The notes: generated by a model from the sequence alone, not told the origin. A DNA stretch of 12,349 bases from Alphaproteobacteria bacterium (GCA_030425945.1 JAUHZL010000043.1:1-12349); one strand, 5' to 3'. Counted from the stretch's first letter, positions 1 through 7,452 are shown. Numbers and translations are program-made.

Positions 1-24
1 GAAGGCGTCGAGGAAAATCTGCAT
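1..24 (-). CDS. Possible 5' end of an unidentified gene running off the left edge
   Basis: On the minus strand an ATG at 24-22 is preceded by GGAG (37-34) with a 9-nt spacer, and the frame stays open to the window edge as MQIFLDAF. It lies downstream of the small membrane-protein gene in the same direction. Only eight codons are visible, so no family can be named. It could equally be a chance start in a GC-rich intergenic region. Confidence 0.3.
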
Positions 25-89
25 GACCGGAGGCTCCAAGATGATGAGTCCACCATCCAGAATCCATCACGCCGACCGGCGCAACCCAC

Positions 90-503
90 TCAAACCCCCT
101 GCCAAGCCCAAAAGCGATTCTCCTGCCACGCCGCCATCACCATGACATACCCGGCCAGCGCGCTCAGGATCAGGGTGACGGGGAACCAGAGGCGGCGTTC
201 GGGGGCCGAGGGGGTGATGCCGTTGAGGATCGTCGAGACGACCGCGACACCGAACGCTGTCCAGCCGGTCCAGAGCGGCCAGCCGAGGCCCGGGAAGCCC
301 GCCGCCGACAGGATCGCCAGCCCCTGCCCCGCCAGCACCGGGATCGAGACCGCCGCGATCGCGCGGCCCGACAGCGGCAGGGCGCCCTCGTGCCGGCCGC
401 CTTGCGTGATGCGGCCCCAGGGGGCGCCCGCGATCAGGGCAATCTGGAAGAAGATCAGGGCCATGCAGCCCAGGGCGTAGAGATGTGCGATCTGAACGGT
501 CAT
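90..503 (-). CDS. Small integral membrane protein, last gene of the liu operon
   Basis: This 137-aa protein has about four hydrophobic segments, near residues 5-26, 48-68, 74-95 and 108-126. It carries two short conserved-looking motifs, AGAPWGR (25-31) and NGITPSAPERRLW (94-106). I recognise it as a type of small uncharacterised bacterial membrane protein but cannot give a function. The ATG at 503-501 is chosen because it overlaps the TGA of the hydratase gene by 4 bp (ATGA), the spacing used throughout this operon. An ATG five codons further upstream (518) is possible but deeper inside the neighbour. The overlap implies translation coupled to liuC. Whether it takes part in leucine catabolism, for example as a transporter, or merely rides the transcript cannot be seen. 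Confidence 0.78.
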   Translation of the reverse strand: MTVQIAHLYALGCMALIFFQIALIAGAPWGRITQGGRHEGALPLSGRAIAAVSIPVLAGQGLAILSAAGFPGLGWPLWTGWTAFGVAVVSTILNGITPSAPERRLWFPVTLILSALAGYVMVMAAWQENRFWAWQGV

Positions 504-1285
504 GCCCCGTTGGACCACGCGGGCGGGCGCTTGTCAAAGAAGGCGGCGATTCCCTCGGCCGACTCGGGCGATTCCCAGCGGCGGACCAGCGCCTCGACCG
601 TGGTCTCGATCCGGGCGGCGTCGGGCGCGCCCAGCAGGGTGCGGGCCAGGGCCTTGGCCTCGGCCACCGCGCCCGGCGCGCAGGCGAGGTAGGGGGCGAC
701 CTCGGCCTCGGTCGCGGCGTCCAGCGCCTCCGGCGGCACGGCGCGCGCGATCAGCCCGAGGCGCAGCGCGTCCTCGGTGCCGAAGCGGGCCGAGGACATG
801 AAGACCTGCCGCACCGCCGGGCCGAGCCGCGTCACGACATAGGGGCCGATGGTGGCGGGGATCAGCCCCAGCCGGGTCTCGGTCAGCCCGAAGCGCGCGG
901 TGTCGGCGGCGACCGCGATGTCGGCGACGCAGATCAGCCCGACGCCGCCGCCGAATGCATTGCCCTGCACCCGCGCCACCACCGGCTTCGGCAGCGCGTC
1001 CCAGGCCCCCAGCATGGTGGCGAGGCGGCGCGCCTCGGCCGCGCGGGTGGCGGCGTCGGCGGTCATCTGGGCGCGCATCCAGCCGAGGTCCCCCCCGGCG
1101 CAGAAGCTGGCCCCCGCCCCGGTCAGGATCACCGCGCGCACGGTGTCGTCGGCGGCGAGGCGGGCGGCCATGTCGGTCAGTTCGCCGATCATCTCGCCCG
1201 ACATCGCGTTGTGCTTGTCGGGGCGGTCGAGGGTCAGCGTGGCGACCCCGCGCGGGTCGGTGGCGAGGCGGATCGTGTCAGGCAT
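500..1285 (-). CDS. liuC: Methylglutaconyl-CoA hydratase-type enoyl-CoA hydratase (crotonase family)
   Basis: This 261-aa crotonase-family protein, of normal length, should hydrate 3-methylglutaconyl-CoA to HMG-CoA in the cytoplasm. Visible motifs are the substrate loop HNAMSGE (25-31), the oxyanion-hole segment FCAGGDLGWM (61-70), the second glycine element FGGGVGL (111-117) and the catalytic-type glutamate E136 in LTETRLGLIPA. The other glutamate of classical enoyl-CoA hydratases, in the GGxxEL element, is replaced here (GGVGL). To my recollection this is common in LiuC-type proteins. The frame is open upstream to 1432, but that extension is low-complexity Pro/Arg/Ser. The ATG at 1285-1283 has GGAG 6 nt upstream and overlaps the hmgL end by 8 bp. 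The assignment to this step, rather than a generic hydratase, rests mainly on the flanking hmgL and mcc genes. Confidence 0.92.
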   Translation of the reverse strand: MPDTIRLATDPRGVATLTLDRPDKHNAMSGEMIGELTDMAARLAADDTVRAVILTGAGASFCAGGDLGWMRAQMTADAATRAAEARRLATMLGAWDALPKPVVARVQGNAFGGGVGLICVADIAVAADTARFGLTETRLGLIPATIGPYVVTRLGPAVRQVFMSSARFGTEDALRLGLIARAVPPEALDAATEAEVAPYLACAPGAVAEAKALARTLLGAPDAARIETTVEALVRRWESPESAEGIAAFFDKRPPAWSNGA

Positions 1286-2150
1286 GGGCGGCTCCGGCGG
1301 CGGGTCTGAGGCGGCGGGCAAGGGCCGCGGCGGCGGCGAGGCGGTCGGGGTCGAGCCCGGTCGCGTAGCCGCGCGCGGCGAGGTGGGCCTGGACGGTCTC
1401 GGTCGCGACGTTGCCGGCCGCCCCGGGGGCATAGGGGCAGCCGCCCAGCCCCGCGACGGAGGCGTCGAAGACGCGCAGGCCGCGGTCGAGGGCGACGTCG
1501 ATGTTGGCGAGCGCGTGCCCGCCGGTGTCGTGGAAGTGCCCGGCGAGGCGGTCGGCCCCGGCGACCGGGATCACCGCGTCGAGCATCGCCGCGACCGCCT
1601 CCGGCCGGCCGCGCCCGAGGGTTTCGCCCAGGCTGACCTCGGCGCAGCCCAGCGCCAGCAGGTCGGCGGTGACGCGGGCGACCTCGGCGGGGGCGACGGC
1701 GCCCTCGAACGGGCAGTCGGTGACGCAGGAGACGTAGCCGCGCACCGGCAGGCCCTCGGCGCGGGCGGCCTCCAGCACCGGGCGGAAGCGGTCGAGCGCC
1801 TCGGCGCGGGTGGCGTTCAGGTTCGCCTTCGAGAAGCCCTCGGTCGCGGCGGCGAAGACGGCGATCTCGTCCACGCGGGCGGCGCGGGCGGCCTCCAGCC
1901 CCTTCAGGTTGGGGACGAGCGCGGTGTAGCGCACGCCGGGGGCGCGGGTGATGCGGGCCATCACCTCGGCCCCGTCGGCCATCTGCGGGACCCATTTCGG
2001 GCTGACGAAGCTGGCAGCCTCGATCCGGCGGAAGCCGGTTGCCGACAGCGCGTCGATCAGCGCGACCTTGTCGGCGGCGGGGATCGGGCGCGGTTCGTTC
2101 TGCAGGCCGTCGCGCGGGCCGACCTCGACGATCTCGACGGCGGCGGTCAT
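1278..2150 (-). CDS. hmgL: Hydroxymethylglutaryl-CoA lyase
   Basis: This 290-aa protein is a normal-length HMG-CoA lyase of the DRE-TIM metallolyase family. It cleaves HMG-CoA to acetoacetate and acetyl-CoA, the last leucine step. Visible motifs are VGPRDGLQNE (10-19) with catalytic Arg13 and metal-ligand Asp14, the FVSPKWVPQMAD segment (48-59), VSCVTDCPFEG (140-150), the metal-binding HFHD (205-208) and the loop GLGGCPYAPGAAGN with catalytic-type Cys238. Two motif positions are unusual: SLGET (173-177) where the family usually has SLGDT, and HDTGGH where HDTYGQ is typical. The start is well supported: GGAGGA lies 6 nt upstream and the ATG forms an ATGA overlap with the mccA stop. The 8-bp overlap into liuC completes a tightly coupled mccA-hmgL-liuC block. 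Confidence 0.96.
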   Translation of the reverse strand: MTAAVEIVEVGPRDGLQNEPRPIPAADKVALIDALSATGFRRIEAASFVSPKWVPQMADGAEVMARITRAPGVRYTALVPNLKGLEAARAARVDEIAVFAAATEGFSKANLNATRAEALDRFRPVLEAARAEGLPVRGYVSCVTDCPFEGAVAPAEVARVTADLLALGCAEVSLGETLGRGRPEAVAAMLDAVIPVAGADRLAGHFHDTGGHALANIDVALDRGLRVFDASVAGLGGCPYAPGAAGNVATETVQAHLAARGYATGLDPDRLAAAAALARRLRPAAGAAHA

Positions 2151-4090
2151 GCGGCGTCCTCCGGTTCGAGGCGCACCAGCGCCGCGCCCGCCTCGACCTG
2201 CGCGCCCTCGGTCACCAGCACCTCGGCCACGGTTCCGGCAACGGCGGCGGTCAGGGTGTGCTCCATCTTCATCGCCTCCAGCACGGCAAGCGGTGCGCCG
2301 GGCGCGACCCGCTCGCCCGCCGTCACGAAGAGCGCCTTGACGAGGCCGGGCATCGGGGCGGCGATGCGCGACGGGTCGCCCGCGGCGCTGCCGGCGCGGC
2401 CGAGCGGGTCTGCGACAGTGAAGCGGGCGGCACCCGGTCCGAACACCTCGACCGCCGTGCCGTCGGTCCAGGTCGCGGGCAGCGGCTGACCGTCGAGCCG
2501 CCAGCCCCCTGCCCCGTGCGTGGCGGTCAGGGTCGCCCCGCCCGCCGCGATGCTGCGGGTGCCGGGACCGGTGGTGGTCACGGCGACGTCATGCTCGGTC
2601 TCGCCCGCCGCCAGGGTCACCCGGCGGGTGAGCGGCGTCCAGAGGCTGACGCCCGCCAGCGGGTCGGGGGTGCCGGTCAGGCCCAGCGCCGCCAGCGCCG
2701 CGGCGGCCAGCGTCGCGGGGTCGGGATCGGCGACGGCGGTCAGGGCGTCGATCTCGCGCGCGATCAGCCCGGTGTCGAGGCGGCCCGCGCGCACGTCGGC
2801 GTGCGCCAGCAGCCGGGCGAGGAAGGCGCGGTTGGTCACGGTGCCCGCGACCTGCGTGTCGGTCAGCGCGGTCTCCAGCGCCTGCAGGGCGGCGGCGCGG
2901 CTGGGGCCGTGGGCGATGATCTTGGCGATCATCGGGTCGTAGAACGGGCTGATCCGGTCGCCCGAGCGCACGCCGGTATCGGCCCGCACGCCCGGCGGGA
3001 AGGCGAGATGCGCGAGCGTTCCGGTCACCGGCAGGAAGTCGTTGGCGGGATCCTCGGCATAGAGCCGCGCCTCGACCGCGTGGCCGGTCAGGTGCAGGTC
3101 CGCCTGCCGGGCGGGCAGCGGCTCGCCCGAGGCGACGCGCAACTGCCATTCGACGAGATCGATGCCGGTCACCGCCTCGGTCACCGGGTGCTCGACCTGC
3201 AGGCGGGTGTTCATCTCCATGAACCAGAACCGGTCCGGGCGCAGGCCGTCCGAGCCGTCGACGATGAACTCGACGGTGCCCGCGCCGGCGTAGCCGATCG
3301 CCTCGGCGGCGCGGGTGGCGGCCTGTCCCATCGCCGCGCGCATCTCGTCGGTCATGCCGGGGGCCGGGGCCTCCTCGATCACCTTCTGGTGGCGGCGCTG
3401 GAGCGAGCAGTCGCGCTCGAAGAGATGCACCGCGCGGGTGCCGTCGCCGAAGACCTGCACCTCGATATGGCGGGGGCTCGCGACGAACTTCTCGATCAGG
3501 ACGGCGGGGTTGCCGAAGGCGGCCTCGGCCTCGCCCCGGGCGCTGCGCAGCGCGGCGGCGAAGTCCTGCGGCCGGGTCACGAGGCGCATCCCCTTGCCAC
3601 CGCCGCCCGCGACGGCCTTGATGAGCACCGGGTAGCCGATGGCATCGGCCGCCCCGCTGAGGTGGTCCGGGTCCTGGTTCTCGCCGTGATAGCCCGGCAC
3701 CACCGGCACACCCGCCGCCTGCATCAGCGCCTTGGCGGCGTCCTTCAGCCCCATCGCGCGGATCGCCTGCGCCGAGGGGCCGATGAAGGTCAGCCCCGTC
3801 GCCTCGACCGCCGCGACGAAGTCGGGGTTCTCGGACAGGAAGCCGTAGCCGGGATGGATCGCCTCGGCCCCGGTCGCGCGGGCGGCGGCGAGGATCGCGT
3901 CCTGCCGCAGATAGCTCTCGGCCGGGGTCTGCCCGCCCAGCGACACCGCGAGATCGGCCATCGCGACATGGCGCGCGCCCGCGTCGGCGTCGGAATGCAC
4001 CGCGACCGTCGAGACGCCGAGGCGGCGGCAGGTCTCGATCACGCGGCAGGCGATCTCGCCCCGGTTGGCGATCAGGATGCGGCGGAACAT
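2147..4090 (-). CDS. mccA: Methylcrotonyl-CoA carboxylase, biotin-carrying alpha subunit
   Basis: This 647-aa protein has the standard three-part layout. A biotin-carboxylase N-terminal domain starts FRRILIANRGEIACR. An ATP-grasp domain carries the glycine loop GGGGKGM (162-168) and EMNTRLQVEHPVTE (292-305). A C-terminal biotinyl domain carries AMKM (606-609), with Lys608 the biotin attachment site. It carboxylates biotin with ATP and bicarbonate and works with the mccB product to turn 3-methylcrotonyl-CoA into 3-methylglutaconyl-CoA. Biotin carboxylases of propionyl- and acetyl-CoA carboxylases look similar. Position between mccB and hmgL makes the methylcrotonyl assignment strong. The start has AAAGGA 6 nt upstream. 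A 49-bp gap separates it from the preceding fusion gene, the largest gap between operon genes apart from the hicAB insert. Confidence 0.96.
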   Translation of the reverse strand: MFRRILIANRGEIACRVIETCRRLGVSTVAVHSDADAGARHVAMADLAVSLGGQTPAESYLRQDAILAAARATGAEAIHPGYGFLSENPDFVAAVEATGLTFIGPSAQAIRAMGLKDAAKALMQAAGVPVVPGYHGENQDPDHLSGAADAIGYPVLIKAVAGGGGKGMRLVTRPQDFAAALRSARGEAEAAFGNPAVLIEKFVASPRHIEVQVFGDGTRAVHLFERDCSLQRRHQKVIEEAPAPGMTDEMRAAMGQAATRAAEAIGYAGAGTVEFIVDGSDGLRPDRFWFMEMNTRLQVEHPVTEAVTGIDLVEWQLRVASGEPLPARQADLHLTGHAVEARLYAEDPANDFLPVTGTLAHLAFPPGVRADTGVRSGDRISPFYDPMIAKIIAHGPSRAAALQALETALTDTQVAGTVTNRAFLARLLAHADVRAGRLDTGLIAREIDALTAVADPDPATLAAAALAALGLTGTPDPLAGVSLWTPLTRRVTLAAGETEHDVAVTTTGPGTRSIAAGGATLTATHGAGGWRLDGQPLPATWTDGTAVEVFGPGAARFTVADPLGRAGSAAGDPSRIAAPMPGLVKALFVTAGERVAPGAPLAVLEAMKMEHTLTAAVAGTVAEVLVTEGAQVEAGAALVRLEPEDAA

Positions 4091-4139
4091 CGGCGGTCCT
4101 TTCGGCGCAGGGAAACGGGGGACGGGCGGCGGCGACGGA

Positions 4140-5459
4140 TCATGCGCAGCTCCGGGACAGGCGGCGGGCGGCGTCGGCGGTCATCTCGGACAGCAGCGCG
4201 GCGGCGGGCCGGGTGTCGCGGATCAGGCCGACCGCCTCGCCCGCGATGGGCGCGCCGTGCCGGGCATCGCCCGCGGCCTGCGCCGAAAGGAAGGCGGCGC
4301 GGGCGTCGGGGTCGGGCGGCGCGTCGGCGTCGTGCCAGCGGTCGGTGAACGCGGAGCGCATCACCCGGCAGGTCCAGGGCGCGGGCCAGTCGTAGCCGCG
4401 CGCGCGGTCGATGGCGCGGGTGCGCAGGGTCGCGTCGCCGGTCGCGGCGTGGGCGGCGGCGTGGAAGCCCGCGGGCACCAGCGCCTCGGCCGCGGCCCAG
4501 AACCGGGTGCCCGCGACGGCGCCATCGGCCCCGAGCATCAGCGCCGCCGCCAGTCCGCGCCCGTCCGCGATGCCGCCCGCCGCCAGCAAGAGCGTGTCCG
4601 GGGCGCGGGCCGCGATCAGGTCGGCGATCTCGGGCACCAGCGTCATCGTGCCCCGCGCGGCGCCGTGGCCGCCCGCCTCGCCGCCCTGCGCCACGAGCGC
4701 GGTCACGCCCGCGTCGAGCGCGGCGCGCGCGCCCTCGGTGTCCTGCACCTGGTGCAGCACGGGGATGCCCGCGTCGCGCAGGCGGCGGGCCGGGGCGGCG
4801 GGGTCGCAGAAGCTCAGGAACACCGCGCGGGGGGCGCGGGCGAGGATGTCCGCCAGCAGCGCGTCGGTCAGCCGCCAGCCGATGACGCCGATGCCGACCG
4901 GGACGTGCCCCGCCTCGGCCCATTCCCGGGCTATCCAGTCCGCGTCGCCGTAGCCGCCGCCGATCAGGCCGAGCCCGCCGGCCGTGCTGACCGCCGCCGC
5001 CAGCCGCCCGCCCGCCGCGCCCGCCATCGGGGCCTGCACCACCGGGGCGGTCAGGCCGAAGGCGCGGGTCAGGCGGGTCTCCAGCACCGGCGCGGGCCCG
5101 GCGTAGCAGGCCGACATCCGCAGCGCCCGGCCGTCCGGGCCGAGGTGCAGGGTGTCGGCCACCCGCCGCCCGTCCTCGCGCCCGTAGAGGATCGTCACCC
5201 GGTCCACGCCGCAGCGCACGTCGTGCAGCGTGAAGTGCAGGTCGGGCTTGGCCATGCCGATGGCGAAATAGCCGCGCAGCGCCGCCTTGCCGCGCAGGGT
5301 GCCGTCGGGCTGCCCGAGGCGGGTCACGACGAGGGGCGAGACGACCTCGACCGCGTCGTCGTAGTGATCGAGCACGGCCTCGAGGTCGCGCCTGTTCCAG
5401 GCGTCGATCCAGTCGCGGGCGCGGGCCTCGGCGCGGGTCTGGGCGGCGTCGGGGGTCAT
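4140..5459 (-). CDS. SnoaL/NTF2-like domain fused to a nitronate-monooxygenase-like FMN protein
   Basis: This 439-aa protein has two parts. Residues about 10-120 look like a SnoaL/NTF2-like alpha+beta-barrel domain (ARDWIDAWNRRDLEAVLDHY, later GKAALRGYF). Residues about 126-439 look like a complete class of nitronate monooxygenase/2-nitropropane-dioxygenase-like TIM barrel. Its motifs are QAPMAG (142-147), GGLGLIGGG (161-169), QGGEAGGHG (258-266), AAGGIADGRG (293-302) and the phosphate-binding GTRF (317-320). The barrel begins LETRLTRAFGL, which matches how stand-alone members usually start, so the junction near GPAP (121-124) looks like a read-through fusion of two adjacent genes. A GTG at Val125 could be a residual internal start but lacks a good Shine-Dalgarno. 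It lies 28 bp after mccB and 49 bp before mccA. Substrate unknown: an oxidoreductase acting on a by-product of branched acyl-CoA metabolism is conceivable but unproven. Confidence 0.85.
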   Translation of the reverse strand: MTPDAAQTRAEARARDWIDAWNRRDLEAVLDHYDDAVEVVSPLVVTRLGQPDGTLRGKAALRGYFAIGMAKPDLHFTLHDVRCGVDRVTILYGREDGRRVADTLHLGPDGRALRMSACYAGPAPVLETRLTRAFGLTAPVVQAPMAGAAGGRLAAAVSTAGGLGLIGGGYGDADWIAREWAEAGHVPVGIGVIGWRLTDALLADILARAPRAVFLSFCDPAAPARRLRDAGIPVLHQVQDTEGARAALDAGVTALVAQGGEAGGHGAARGTMTLVPEIADLIAARAPDTLLLAAGGIADGRGLAAALMLGADGAVAGTRFWAAAEALVPAGFHAAAHAATGDATLRTRAIDRARGYDWPAPWTCRVMRSAFTDRWHDADAPPDPDARAAFLSAQAAGDARHGAPIAGEAVGLIRDTRPAAALLSEMTADAARRLSRSCA

Positions 5460-5487
5460 CCGGCCGGGTCCCGGGGCAGCCGGCGCG

Positions 5488-7092
5488 TCACATCCGGAAC
5501 ACGCCGAAGCGTGTCTCCCCGACGGGGGCGTTCAGCGCCGCGCGCAGCGACAGGGCGAGGACCGAGCGGGTCTTGCGCGGGTCCACGATGCCGTCGTCCC
5601 AGAGCCGGGCCGAGGCATAGAGCGGGTGCGACTGGCGCTCGAACATCTCGAGCGTGGGGCGCTTGAAGGCGGCTTCTTCCTCGGGCGACCAGGTGCCCCC
5701 CGCGCGCTCGATCGCGTCGCGCTTGACGGTCGCCAGCACCCCCGCCGCCTGCGCCCCGCCCATCACCGAGATCCGGCTGTTGGGCCAGGTCCAGAGGAAG
5801 CGCGGCTGGTAGGCGCGGCCCGCCATGCCGTAGTTGCCCGCGCCGAAGCTGCCGCCGACCAGCACGGTGACCTTGGGCACGGCTGTGGTGGCGACGGCGG
5901 TGACCATCTTGGCGCCGTGGCGGGCGATGCCCTCGTTCTCGTACTTCCGGCCGACCATGAAGCCGGTGATGTTCTGCAGGAAGACCAGCGGGATCTTCCG
6001 CTGGCTGCACAGCTCGACGAAATGCGCGCCCTTGATCGCGCTTTCCGAGAAGAGCACGCCGTTGTTGGCGACGATCCCGACCGGCAGACCCATGACATGG
6101 GCAAAGCCCGTGACCAGCGTTTCGCCGAAGCGCGGCTTGAACTCGTCGAAGCGCGAGCCGTCCACGATCCGGGCGATGACCTCGCGGATGTCGTAGGGCG
6201 TGCGCAGGTCGGCGGGCACGACGCCGAGGATCTCGTCGGGGTCGTAGGCGGGATCCTCCGGGCTGGCGAGGTCGGGCAGCGCGGGCGCGGGGCGGTTCAG
6301 GTGGCGCAGCGCCTCGCGGGCCAGCGCCAGCGCGTGGGCGTCGTCCTCGGCGAGGTAATCGGCCACGCCCGACAGCCGGGTATGGACGTCGCCGCCGCCG
6401 AGATCCTCGGCGCTGACCACCTCGCCGGTCGCGGCCTTCACCAGCGGCGGCCCGGCGAGGAAGATCGTGCCCTGGTCCCGGACGATGATCGACACATCCG
6501 ACATCGCGGGCACATAGGCCCCGCCCGCCGTGCAGGAGCCCATGACGACCGCGATCTGCGGAATGCCCGCCGCGCTCATCTGCGCCTGATTGTAGAAGAT
6601 GCGCCCGAAATGGTCGCGGTCGGGGAAAACCTCGTCCTGGTTCGGCAGGTTCGCGCCGCCGCTGTCCACGAGGTAGACGCAGGGGAGACGGCATTCGGCG
6701 GCGATCTCCTGCGCGCGCAGGTGTTTCTTGACGGTGACCGGGTAGTAGGTGCCGCCCTTCACGGTGGCGTCGTTGCAGACCACCATGACCTCGCGCCCGT
6801 GGACCCGGCCGACGCCCGCGATCACCCCGCCGCAGGGCGCGGCCCCGTCGTAGAGCCCGTGCCCGGCGGTCGCGCCGATCTCGAGGAAGGGCGAGCCCGG
6901 GTCGAGCAGGTGCGCCACCCGGTCCCGCGGCAGCATCTTGCCGCGCGCGACATGCCGGGCCCGCGACGCCTCGCCCCCGCCCAGCGCGGCGGCGGCGGCC
7001 GCCGCCTCGATCTCGGCCAGCGCGGCCAGATGCGCGTCCCGGTTGGCGCGGAACGTCTCGGAGGTCGGCAGGATGGCGGAGGGGAGTTTCAT
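5488..7092 (-). CDS. mccB: Methylcrotonyl-CoA carboxylase, carboxyltransferase beta subunit
   Basis: This 534-aa acyl-CoA carboxyltransferase moves the carboxyl group from biotin to 3-methylcrotonyl-CoA. Motifs include YLVDSGGANLPNQDEVFP (140-157), GSCTAGGAYVPAMSD (185-199) and, in the C-terminal half, GGSFGAGNYGMAGRAY followed by PNSRISVMGGAQAAGVL. The start ATG (7092-7090) lies within a 21-bp sequence repeated on the far side of the hicAB module (7824-7844). Its present Shine-Dalgarno, AAGAGGG (7103-7097), ends only 4 nt from the ATG and is made of sequence belonging to the insert. The ancestral GGAGG remains at 7855-7851 beside the other copy. The protein is full length, so the insertion did not damage it, but its distance from the ivd promoter has grown. 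A weak promoter may lie just upstream (see 7113-7142). Confidence 0.96.
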   Translation of the reverse strand: MKLPSAILPTSETFRANRDAHLAALAEIEAAAAAAALGGGEASRARHVARGKMLPRDRVAHLLDPGSPFLEIGATAGHGLYDGAAPCGGVIAGVGRVHGREVMVVCNDATVKGGTYYPVTVKKHLRAQEIAAECRLPCVYLVDSGGANLPNQDEVFPDRDHFGRIFYNQAQMSAAGIPQIAVVMGSCTAGGAYVPAMSDVSIIVRDQGTIFLAGPPLVKAATGEVVSAEDLGGGDVHTRLSGVADYLAEDDAHALALAREALRHLNRPAPALPDLASPEDPAYDPDEILGVVPADLRTPYDIREVIARIVDGSRFDEFKPRFGETLVTGFAHVMGLPVGIVANNGVLFSESAIKGAHFVELCSQRKIPLVFLQNITGFMVGRKYENEGIARHGAKMVTAVATTAVPKVTVLVGGSFGAGNYGMAGRAYQPRFLWTWPNSRISVMGGAQAAGVLATVKRDAIERAGGTWSPEEEAAFKRPTLEMFERQSHPLYASARLWDDGIVDPRKTRSVLALSLRAALNAPVGETRFGVFRM

Positions 7093-7095
7093 GCG
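7075..7095 (+). repeat. 21-bp direct repeat, proximal copy (mccB start)
   Basis: This is an exact 21-bp match to 7824-7844, beginning GGCGGAGGGG and ending TTTCATGCG. The match stops on both sides (T7074 against C7823, G7096 against C7845). On the minus strand it contains the mccB ATG and the codons for MKLPSA. The two copies are offset by 749 bp and bracket hicAB. Confidence 0.97.
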
Positions 7096-7101
7096 GCCCT
7101 C

Positions 7102-7130
7102 TTGACGGTATCACTATTCGATACCATTGT
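7102..7130 (+). promoter_or_regulatory. Putative hicAB promoter and HicB operator
   Basis: A TTGACG -35-like box (7102-7107) and a poor -10-like CATTGT (7125-7130) are 17 bp apart. Between and overlapping them lies a perfect inverted repeat, GGTATC (7107-7112), 7 nt, GATACC (7120-7125). A palindrome placed like this upstream of hicA fits autorepression by a DNA-binding antitoxin, and this HicB carries a ribbon-helix-helix-like C-terminus. The palindrome is seen. The promoter and operator roles are inferred. Confidence 0.55.
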
Positions 7131-7142
7131 TCTGGTGTTCAA
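7113..7142 (-). promoter_or_regulatory. Possible weak minus-strand promoter for mccB inside the insert
   Basis: On the minus strand TTGAAC (7142-7137) and AATAGT (7118-7113, four of six consensus positions) are separated by 18 bp. Transcription would begin around 7106, leaving a leader of about 14 nt that contains the mccB Shine-Dalgarno AAGAGGG. It overlaps the GGTATC-N7-GATACC palindrome. The match is modest and may be chance. Confidence 0.25.
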
Positions 7143-7194
7143 GACACGGAGACCCTGAGACACCGTTCCCGATCCTCCCGACAGAGCGACAGAC

Positions 7195-7452
7195 ATGGTC
7201 TCCAGCAAGACACGCCGCACCCATGCCGCCCTCTTCGCCACCCCGACCCCGCCCGACATCGCGTGGCGCGACGTCGAGGCGCTGCTGGTCGCGCTGGGGG
7301 CCACCCTGAAGGAAGGGGCCGGATCGCGCATCCGGGTCGAGTTGAACGGGGTGCGCATGGTCTTCCACAAGCCGCATCCGCGTCCGGTCCTGGTCAGGGA
7401 CGCGGTGCGGTCCATCAGACGCTTTCTGACCGAAGCGGGAGCACTGCCATGA
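7195..7452 (+). CDS. hicA: HicA-family mRNA interferase toxin
   Basis: This 85-aa protein is a HicA toxin, a small dsRBD-like RNase that cleaves mRNA when not bound by HicB. The layout is typical: N-terminal SSKTRRTHAALFA, then IAWRDVEALLVALGA (22-36), GAGSRIRVELNGVRMVFHKPHP (41-62) with the catalytic-type His58, and a C-terminal helix VRSIRRFLTEAG. No key residue appears lost, so the toxin looks intact. The ATG at 7195 is chosen by homology; there is no clear Shine-Dalgarno. The gene overlaps hicB by ATGA (7449-7452), toxin first, as usual for hicAB. It runs opposite to the surrounding operon and lies wholly within the insert. Confidence 0.93.
   Translation: MVSSKTRRTHAALFATPTPPDIAWRDVEALLVALGATLKEGAGSRIRVELNGVRMVFHKPHPRPVLVRDAVRSIRRFLTEAGALP

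Noticed and set aside
71..82. Hairpin-like GCCGACCGGCGC after the membrane-protein gene as a terminator
   Set aside because: The stem is only 3-4 bp and there is no T tract on the minus strand, so it is not distinguishable from background GC-rich sequence.
1286..1432. N-terminal extension of liuC to an upstream ATG at 1432
   Set aside because: The added residues are Pro/Arg/Ser-rich low complexity inside hmgL; the ATG at 1285 has a Shine-Dalgarno and gives the family N-terminus.
849..2489. Long plus-strand open frame (546 codons) opposite liuC, hmgL and mccA
   Set aside because: It is the antisense shadow of three recognised genes, has low-complexity composition and no family resemblance, and is typical of GC-rich coding DNA.
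2039..4348. Long plus-strand open frame (769 codons) opposite mccA
   Set aside because: Gly/Arg/Ala-rich shadow of mccA and of the 3' end of the fusion gene, with no recognisable domain.
5626..7158. Plus-strand frame opposite mccB running into the hic leader
   Set aside because: Shadow of mccB; the reverse strand encodes a clear carboxyltransferase.
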